DNA of 64,000 bases from positions 637,501 through 701,500 of the forward strand of contig JAUIMM010000721.1 in the NCBI GenBank assembly GCA_031769625.1. Direction: 5' to 3'. Each line of letters opens with the position of its first letter. The first letter of the stretch is position 1. Below the pieces are notes generated by a model, which made no database searches, was not told the origin of the DNA, and worked only from the letters and a program-made list of their open reading frames with translations. The position numbers were made by a program, and so were the translations under genes. Below are positions 55,887 through 64,000 of the stretch, piece by piece. This DNA is from Taudactylus pleione. Taxonomy: Eukaryota; Chordata; Amphibia; Anura; Myobatrachidae.

Positions 55887-58499
55887 GTGTCATGGGCCAA
55901 ATGTAATAGGATGAGAGTTTAGAGAATGTGAGAGTAAAGTCTCACAATTATTAAACTCGTCCAATATAGAAAATGGAAAGGCAAAGAATTGTATATTGTG
56001 GTGCACAAAAAGTTAATTTAAATAAAATAAAGCTTTTATTATTAATATTTTAAAATATCGTCTAAGAAAGACTGCGAAATAGTATAAAAAAATAAATGAT
56101 GTGAAATAAAGAGAAAAATAGTGGTTTAAAAAAATGCTGTGTGCAGGGATGCCGCTGTCTGTCTCAATAATTGTATATTGTATCCAAGATTAATAAAGTA
56201 CCTGTCCATTTCCTCTGCAGTTTTCTACCTCAATGCCAACTATAGCCAGAACCTTTGAACTTTCCATCATATATTTATATCCCCTAAATGTATCCGGCCT
56301 TCTGGCATTTTCTCATGGTTTGTTCAACACAATATAATCATCCTGCCTCAAGGTATATTCCTTACAATTCTAATGAGGCCCTAAACCTATAACATAACAA
56401 AATGGACCCTACACCCATTGTGATTACACATGCTAATTTAGATCAGATCCTGTTATAATAGACTTTCTCACCTCTTTGTATTTCAAGTTGTAATGAGGCT
56501 TTAGCAGAAGTCTTCACTAAGGCCCTTATTGTCTATTGTCTATATGTACATAACAAACCTATTCTGACTAACAAATCTATTCCCAGTTCCTAATCTTAGC
56601 ACCTACTAGTCTAAGCAGAGACAACTTGTTCCAAGGTACTTGGGATTTCACAGTCTACTGTAGTACATAAATTCATCTATATACAAAACTAATTTACTTA
56701 ACTATATATTCATGTAACTTATACATTCCAAATTATTTAATGTGATTTATCTGCATCTCATAAACAACTAACTATGGTTGAAATCACATTTAATCATTAA
56801 TAATCTTTTAATTCAAACATTTTCCCTATGCTTTAACCCTGATAATACCTATTAAATTATAATAAAAAAATACCTAAATGGTTAGAGTGTTTATGGTCAA
56901 CCTAGGTATCCACCTCTACTAGATTACAGCACAATTACTGCATGAATATTAAGATTTCTCCCTTACTACAGTTTACTCTTTTATTGAGTTTTACATTTTT
57001 ATAATTTAAGGCATATTAATAAGTTATATATTATATTATGTATCACATAAATTATCTCTTTCAAGTGTGCCCCCAAAAGAAGTCCTCAATCTTTCCATCA
57101 CTTTATATACACAAATTTTATATGGCCAAAGGAAATAATTGGTAATTAAAATGCTAATGGAGTTTTGAAAAAAAAAAAAAAAATGGAAACATTTTGGACA
57201 ATTAAATTAATGGTAACTTTAATTGCATTTGCACTATAACAAATGGGAATATTATTAATAAAATACTAACAGCCTTTGACTAACTGTAAAATCCAGATTT
57301 TTATTTTGTGTTTATATTGTGAAAATAATCTGTTCCAGGATTCCCATATAATTAGGAGAGAAAGGACACAGGAATGGCGCATTGTTATGTTGATAACCCC
57401 AAACATAGAGGAGGGAAACTTTAGGGCCTGGCCAGTGTGTCTTGCTATGTCTGACTGGGAGAGGGGGGAGGAGCTCTGACATTGTGTTGATCATTTATTA
57501 ATATAACTGAACTGAAACCACAAATCAGGTCCCAGTACAATAATTATGGAGTCAGTCAGAAACAAAGCCTAGTTAGTGCAAAGCTGTAATGTATACACCT
57601 TAAGTCCTACTGCACAACATGTTATAGGTATCATCACCACATCTATTCCTCTATGCGAGAGCCTTCTACAATGTTATCTCAGACAAATGCCCCAAATAGG
57701 AAAAAAAGGAAGGCTTGGGATAGCCCTCACCTAAGCAGATGAACTGTGCCTTATTGTATAAAGTGTGAATTATTTGTATATTTCTGGTAGTATCTTGTGG
57801 ATTTCTGAGCTTTTAGCTGTTTTGCATATTTTTCACACCTTATTTTTATTATTGTATTGTTCAAACAAAATTTGGTTTCTGCTGCAGAATATTTAAATAC
57901 ATTGAATTGGTGCTATGCAAAGTTAATATATTTAATATCAATCAGCTTTTAGCTGCTAAACCTACACAGCAAGATCTGGAATCTTGCTAAAATAAAAATG
58001 ACCAAGAAAAAAAACAAGAAGTGTGCTTCTTTTTAAAGTTGCTGTTTATAAAAAATGTAATACTTTATTTTATAAAATTATATTATAAATTGTCACATAA
58101 AAACCTCCATATTTTATTGTGATCCACTCACAGATCTTTAAAACACCACAGTCTCTCTATATCTATTTAGTAGGCAGCTTCCCAGATTCAGTGCTATTAT
58201 TGCACAGATGTACCCTTTAATAGTCAATCCAGCTTAGCCATGATGGATACTGTGTATCTGCTTAGGAAAAAACTGGGGACTGACAAATAAGCCCATAATA
58301 AATACCTGAGACTCCGATTATGAATAAGGAAATATAAACATGCTAGTGGATGATTAAAATTTGTATATGCATATATAAGTTTGTTATAAATTATGTCTAT
58401 TGCCACAGATACATTTTGTTTCTGATATCTGCATGTGATTTACCCCTTTATTGATAGGTTTATGCGTGACACCTTAAATCTTAAAAATAAAGTATTACA
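54991..58499. other. AT-rich region, no gene recognised
   Basis: Contains (TA)n at 55,844-55,884 and a fragment of the AGAGTTTAG palindromic MITE at 55,893-55,975. Between 56,980 and 57,140 the plus strand may hold a very decayed L1 ORF2 C-terminal block, but the similarity is weak. No exons are supported. Confidence 0.45.
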
Positions 58500-59940
58500 T
58501 TTTTTATACTCAGAAACTTTAAAATGCTGAAGAATCTTTTCCCATATCAAATATATGACAGATAGATATTATTAAAATAGGCCCACAAAGAAATGATGAA
58601 AATCTAGACCCAGCAAGGCATAAACTTTTATTAATAAAATAAAGTAAGCTATGGGGGGAGGCTGTAGCTTTGGAAAAGTATCAGGCAGAGGAAATACTCC
58701 CCAAAGGTCTAAAAATAAAAATAAATAATCCCTATTTTGTAGTGGTTAATACAGTTCAAAAGGCATTAGAAAAGCATTTTTACAAATTTGCTCATTCTCC
58801 CTCATATTTTAATTTTACTTGAGAGAAGAGAAGATTTAAAAGCTATTAATGAACAAATACAAGTTTTATTAAATTAATTTGAGGATTTAGAGGACTACAC
58901 ATTTCTTAAGAAACAAAAACCAAAATCATAAAAGATACTAATCAACTGATGATAAAGAAAAAAAAATGAATAGAGATAAGGAATCTCAATGATTAAAAAT
59001 AAATGTAATGGGAAACATTTATGAGAAAACATAAAAAAGCATAATACTAAAAAATACCCCAAGAATAATACATTTTTATTATGAAATGATGTATAATTAT
59101 ATTAAACCTTCTACATCCTTTAACAGAAATCATTTAGGGGAAAAAATTAAATAAAAGATGTTTATATGGAACCCTCTATATATTATAATGATACATTTCT
59201 GGAATTATTATTATTATCATCATCACAGTAAAAAGATTAAGATTTATGGGAATTTAACAATAAGATAAATAGAACTATAAAAAAAGAAAGGGATTGGTAT
59301 GATCCAAAGGAGAAGAGAATTCTATCATAATAATCAAGAAGAATATAATGGAGAGATATATATCCAGTAGATATATACATACAATAGATATGACCCTATA
59401 AGAAAAGATGATTTAGGGAAATATCTGAGTAAAATAAAACACATTACTAATGAAAGAAATAGAGATGCAACTCAAAAACTAAAAGTAAAGAAAAAAAGAA
59501 CAGACATTAATAAAATAAGGAACATAAAGAATAAATAAATAATTGGAGAAGCTGTAGTAAGAAAAGAAGGAAATTAATAAAGATTTTTTAAATCTGTAGA
59601 ACTAAAAGAAGAAAATTCCTTATCATCTAAGGGTTTTAAATTTAAATTTTATTGCTCACATTAATTCCTTTCAAATATTTTTAGACGATCATAAATTTGA
59701 TCATACAGATTTTTTTTATATAAAAGAGGATGAAAATGTGGTTGAACTTGTAAGTAAATGTAATAACACAAATTAAAATCTAATTTTATGTAAAATATAT
59801 GAAGACTATATGGTATTTAAAAATATGTTAATTAGACCTGTGGATAAAGGGGGAGATTTTGGACCTAGAAAAATTAAAAAGTGAAATTGGGAGATGTTGA
59901 CACATTTAAAAAATGAAAGACTGACTCAATTTATGAATTA
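58500..59940 (+). mobile_element. possible decayed Penelope-like element (N-terminal part)
   Basis: At 59,820-59,880 the plus strand reads NMLIRPVDKGGDFGP, resembling the conserved I(K/R)PADKGG motif that precedes the reverse transcriptase of Penelope-like elements. Upstream is A-rich sequence with Lys/Asn-rich frames and many stops. No RT core follows, because L1-like sequence starts near 59,945. Confidence 0.35.
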
Positions 59941-60450
59941 AAACTACCCACTCTGCTTTAATGAAGCATGGATCATTGTTCTGCCAAAGACTGGCAGGGA
60001 TTCCACCATAGTTGGCTTCTATCATCCCACTTCTCTACTCAATTAAGACTTTGAAATTTGATCCAAATTAATGGACAACCGATTGCAAACCTTCCTCTCT
60101 TGCCTGATCAATTGGGATTTTTCAAATACAGGAAATCTATTAAAGGCACCCATGCTGCTATTGCAGCCATTGCCACTACCCATCTCCATAAAGCTAAGGA
60201 TAACATCCTGATCAAATTAGATGCTGAGAAGTCTTTTCATTAAATTGCTTGAATACTGCCTTGCTCGTTTTAAAATTTTCAGAAATTGGTCCTATCTTCT
60301 GTAATTTTATCCGTACCATTAAATCCTTTCCCAAAGCTCAAGTAATGGTTAACAATATTAGAAAAGAGGTACTTGGCAAGGCTGTCCAATTTACCTTTAC
60401 TTGTAATCTCATTATTTACCATCTACATTGCTTCTAGACTGCAATTCCTA
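59941..60450 (+). pseudogene. L1-type reverse transcriptase remnant
   Basis: The plus strand shows AWIIVLPKTGRDS followed by FYHPTSLLN, SKLMDNRLQTFLS and, in another frame, ILIKLDAEKSFH. These correspond to the PKPGKDP...YRPISLLN, KILANRL and LDAEKAFD blocks of L1 ORF2. Stops and shifts are frequent. Confidence 0.65.
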
Positions 60451-60827
60451 GATTTCTTAATATAAGGGTTGTAGCCAAGAAGTGAAAGTTACAGCTGTTT
60501 TTAAAAGACATAGTGTACCATACCAGGGATGATTAAGGAGTCAGAAAGTAACCTATATGAGATCCACTAATGTTTTACTAATTATCATCAACTGTCCTAA
60601 AAGGCATTGTATGATTATTTGGCGGTGCCACCTCCTGACTCAAATACATACTGTTACAGGAGAATTCTATTATTCACCATTTATGCATAGTGTACACAAG
60701 AATATGGAGGATCAGACAATTTGTATGGCAAATGCTGGGCATTTCCAAATATCTATCTTGACCTTTTGTGAGTGGAAACCAGTTTTGCTTGTTTTCATTT
60801 AACACATGAATAGCCGTGGCCACAAAA

Positions 60828-60881
<54 letters not shown>
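60828..60881. repeat. (CA)n microsatellite
   Basis: About 26 uninterrupted CA units. The surrounding region 60,451-61,489 holds no recognised gene, and a (TA)n lies at 61,432-61,464. Confidence 0.97.
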
Positions 60882-60882
<1 letters not shown>

Positions 60883-61420
60883 GGGCAGGACAAGCTTTTG
60901 TAAATATTATTCCCCCCACTTTCGGTGAGTTAAGTTACACCCAAGATCCATATAGGAATGAATTGAGCATGAGTGGACACACTTGTTTGGGCTGTTCGAT
61001 GAGGAGGTTCTAAGGACTGTAAAATCCAAGGGCATAAGTATATTTTACTATTATAACTCTTTAGCAAAACCTAAGTTATTTATTCTATTGCATTAATTAC
61101 ATTGAACAGTTAGAATATACATATGTATCTAAACTGTATTTTATACAGTATGTGTAATTAAACATATTTCTATAGTTATGTATAGCATGTTTATGTATGT
61201 ACTGTATAATCCCAATCTGATAGAGAAACACATTTTAACAAATATAATATTTACTATAATAGACATGAATCACAATAAAATGTATACAAAAAGTAGTAAT
61301 TAGGCTGCTTCTTTTTGTGGACTTTATGTCAATGTTTTAGGTTATACCTTAAACTCTAATATAAGCCCATGAGGTAAAAGGGAGAGCCGGACCTCTGTGA
61401 TTTATTTATTTATTTATATA

Positions 61421-61468
<48 letters not shown>

Positions 61469-61533
61469 AGAATCTGCGGCACTCAAGCGGGTTTCACATC
61501 AATAATAACGATGAGACCAAATCAATCTTCAAC

Positions 61534-61559
61534 GTTTCGGAGTTTAATCCGTCATCAGG
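61534..61559 (-). ncRNA. hammerhead-ribozyme-like motif of the Penelope-like element
   Basis: The minus strand reads CTGATGA, then CGGATTAAACTCC (a short GGA/TCC stem II), then GAAACGTT. Both invariant core boxes CUGAUGA and GAAAC are perfect. Penelope-like elements are known to carry such hammerheads in their terminal repeats. The stem I/III partners and cleavage site were not resolved by eye. Confidence 0.6.
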
Positions 61560-62159
61560 AAGAATATGAGAAATACGAAAGCATCACTTACCTAAATACA
61601 TGTTTTCAAACTCTGAACCCATCACCGATCGCGCGCCATGCTCGGGCGCCGGGCGGGACCATCCTCCAGCCACGACGTCACTCCCGGAAGTGAACAGCCA
61701 GGGTCCGGCCCCCACCAGAGTCCGTAACCATGGTAATCTGCGATACACCGCTACGTGTCTAATATAAGCAAAGTGTACAGAAGACAGTCAGATGGTCACT
61801 AAGATAATAATAACATCATTGGAAAAATACAATTTATCATCACATAACTTAAGAACTATATTTTAAATTGATGTTATAATGTTACTACCTCATGGCTTGG
61901 TCTTAGGAAATAACAATGTTTCTATATTCATACATTCAATAAAGAGCATATCGCTAGCACTAACAAACCCATGTACCTCTCTTGGTGCTGCTGTAGACAT
62001 ATCCCCATACAAAATAAGAGAAGATCTATAAGTATATCTATCACAAATATATTAAGAAACTACCTATATATTATGCCTCTCAATAATTAAATCCACAAGT
62101 AGCAAATCCAATCCCCCACCATTAAATATGGGAGATAATGAGTTAATATAACATCGTAA

Positions 62160-62498
62160 CTACAGGAAAGCACTATATGTTAAATATTCATTGAGGCCCC
62201 GTGGAGATACTGTGTCAAGTCTGTGAATCCACTGGTTCTCTAATTGAAGCAATCTCTTGCCTCTGTCTCCCCCTCGTATATCCTCCGGCACGTGATCAAT
62301 GATCACATATTTCAACGTAGATAGACTATGTTTAGCTAACAAGAAATGTCTTGCTACTGGCTGGTCTATATCTTTTTTGTTACTGTTATTAAGTGCTGCC
62401 CGGATGGCCGATCTATGGAGGGCCATCCTTTCTTTAAAAGAGCGGATCATTTTACCCACGTAGCATAAGCCACATGGGCACTTGATCAGATAGACCAC
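62160..62498 (-). pseudogene. GIY-YIG endonuclease domain of the Penelope-like element
   Basis: Encodes the fragment VYLIKCPCGLCYVGKMIRSF, the GIY-YIG core variant with conserved Arg (FKERMALHRSAIR). A later RHFLLAKHS and a Glu in LLQLENQWIHRLDTV complete the nuclease fold. The domain itself has no stop, but it is one frame away from the RT above. It would make the target nick for insertion. Confidence 0.88.
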
Positions 62499-62515
62499 AT
62501 AGCTACTAGAGCATG

Positions 62516-64000
62516 TTAAGGGATAATAATTGAAAACTTGACACCAGTATGCGGATGGAAAAAGGCCTTAGTCTGAAGCATATAACTGCACGTAGTGCAG
62601 CCCAGGCACTTATAACACCCCCCCGGTTTTTTACGAGTATTGGAGGTTAATCTATTAGAAATGTCAGTTCTAACAATCATATCTCTCAAATTTTTACCAC
62701 GTCTGTAGCAAGACATAATCCTGGAGTGTTTAAGTTTTATTAGATCTTTGTCCTGTTGAATTACAGGCCATAGTGATCTAACTGATTGTTTAATCAGTTT
62801 GTCTGCCGTGTTAAATTCATGAACCCAATGTAACCGTTCTGACGGACTATTACTATCTTGAACCGCACAGTTCAAGAGAGTAGCCTGAGGGATTAAATCA
62901 ACTTTCCTTTTAGCTTCACATAAGATTTTGTCTGAATAGCCCCTCTCTTTAAATTTGGCCATCATTTCCAATAAAGATGACTCTAACAGACTTTCATCAC
63001 TGGTAATACGTTTTACCCGTAGCAATTGTGAATAGGGCAAACCCTGTATTAAAGCAAAGGGGTGATGACTCTGTGCTGATAACAGCATATTTCTATCTGT
63101 CTCCTTGGAATACATGGAGGTCTGAATGCAGTTATCTTGTATGTAAATATTAACATCTAGAAAATGAATTTGTTGTAAACTCATCTGATATGTAAATTTA
63201 ATCGGACAATCAAGTGAGTTAATATATGTAATATGTTCCTCAAACCTGCTTCTAGATCCCCTCCAAAATAACAAGATGTCATCTATGTATCTACTGTAGA
63301 AAAAAATATCATTAGCTATATCGGAGGAAAAGAATAACTCTCTCTCAATCTGAAACATATACGCATTCGCATACGAGGGTGCGACGTTCAAACCCATCGC
63401 ACACCCCGTACGCTGAATGAAAAATTCTCCATTAAATAAAAAGTAGTTACGATGAAGGGTTAGATACAAAAGCTGTAAAAACAAACTTAGATGTGGACCT
63501 TGATAAGCAGCATTATACGTCAACAGTTTTTCTACTGCTGCAATGCCAGCAACATGCGGAATATTAGTGTACAAACTAGTAATGTCTAGAGTACATAACC
63601 ATAGATCTTTAGGTAGTTCACCCAAATTCTGCATTTTAATCAGAAGATCAGTAGTATCTTGTAAATAAGTTCGCTGTATTTTCACACATGGTTGTAGAAA
63701 ATGATCAAGGAATTTTGCCACTGGGCTGTAGAGAGAATCACGGGCCGAAATGATCGGTCGACCCGGTGGTTTAGTCAAGCTCTTATGAATTTTTGGCAAA
63801 CAATATATCACGGGAACTCGAGGAAATTCCATCTTAAGTGCTGCATTAACTTCCACTGGAATGTATCGATCTGTAACAGCAATATCAAGAATCATATCTA
63901 ATTCTTTTTTATATTTGCTAGTCGGATCACCAGACAATTTATCATAGTTTCCAACCTGATTTAATTGCATATAAATCTCTTTTTTATAGTCATCGATGTT
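62516..64000 (-). pseudogene. Penelope-like reverse transcriptase (N-terminus outside window)
   Basis: A continuous frame on the minus strand of at least 484 residues runs down to a stop at 62,516-62,518. RT motifs in order: VIYCLPKIHKS, PGRPIISARDSLYSPVAKFL, LDITSLYTNIPH, TGCAMGLNVAPSYANAYM and the catalytic YSRYIDDILLF. A Cys-rich CYKCLGCTTCSY stretch (the CCHH-like linker before the endonuclease) and FFHPHTGVKF follow. The frame then ends in IIP and a stop, where sister elements continue into GIY-YIG. The adjacent frame is open across the junction, so a single-base indel near 62,525 is the only defect seen. Element RTs of this class prime at nicked DNA, including chromosome ends. Confidence 0.9.

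Larger units (their letters stand above)
61490..64000 (-). mobile_element. Penelope-like element, right end cut by the window
   Basis: On the minus strand: reverse transcriptase, GIY-YIG endonuclease, a 3' UTR of about 600 bp, and a hammerhead-like motif next to a (TA)n tract at the 3' end. The RT followed by C-terminal GIY-YIG is the defining layout of canonical (EN+) Penelope-like elements. One frameshift separates the two domains. The N-terminus lies beyond base 64,000. Confidence 0.9.

Overview
The window looks like vertebrate nuclear DNA, most likely an anuran amphibian. This rests on an intron-containing protein kinase gene, long non-coding stretches, and a mix of mobile elements: L1- and L2-type LINEs, a Penelope-like element, a Ty1/copia provirus, hAT and Harbinger-like DNA elements with MITEs, and a helicase remnant of Helitron or Pif1 type. 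The species assignment is inference. I see no operon, CRISPR array, tRNA or rRNA gene.

Host genes: two paralogous loci encode SBK-type (SH3-binding-domain kinase) Ser/Thr kinases, both on the minus strand. Locus B (about 54.2 to 50.5 kb) is complete: TATA promoter, 5' UTR exon, and three coding exons that join in frame to a 311-residue kinase with all catalytic motifs. Locus A (about 6.7 kb to the left edge) shows the same promoter, UTR exon and first coding exon; its remaining exons lie outside. A third, truncated copy (54.6-55.0 kb) has intron 3 and half of one exon. In both main loci a 75-bp minisatellite occupies the intron before the first coding exon. Promoter elements (octamer, CCAAT, TATA) keep the same order and spacing in both.

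Layout: 0.3-1.8 kb L2 LINE; 2.3-6.2 kb minisatellites with a co-amplified MITE; 6.4-6.7 kb promoter A; 7.2-7.9 kb 41-bp array; 8.0-8.5 kb possible terminal exons of an unknown gene; 9.0-13.5 kb copia provirus with nested insertions; 13.8-14.4 kb helicase remnant; 16.1-18.7 kb L1; 19.3-31.0 kb a 38-bp minisatellite split by two hAT elements and a MITE; 31.3-37.3 kb L1 with both ORFs broken; 37-50 kb mostly MITEs, a palindromic element with a hammerhead-like motif, and small duplications; 50.5-54.3 kb SBK locus B; 55-61 kb AT-rich old retroelement debris; 61.5-64 kb Penelope-like element running off the right edge.

The most notable structure is the pair of hAT elements at 20,320-26,052 and 26,213-30,380. 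They share the same 8-bp target site at the same phase of the same minisatellite. The first has an uninterrupted 1038-residue transposase. The second is a rearranged, array-bearing derivative. Most open frames in the minisatellites are by-products of periods divisible by three or of repeated motifs, and I do not treat them as genes.
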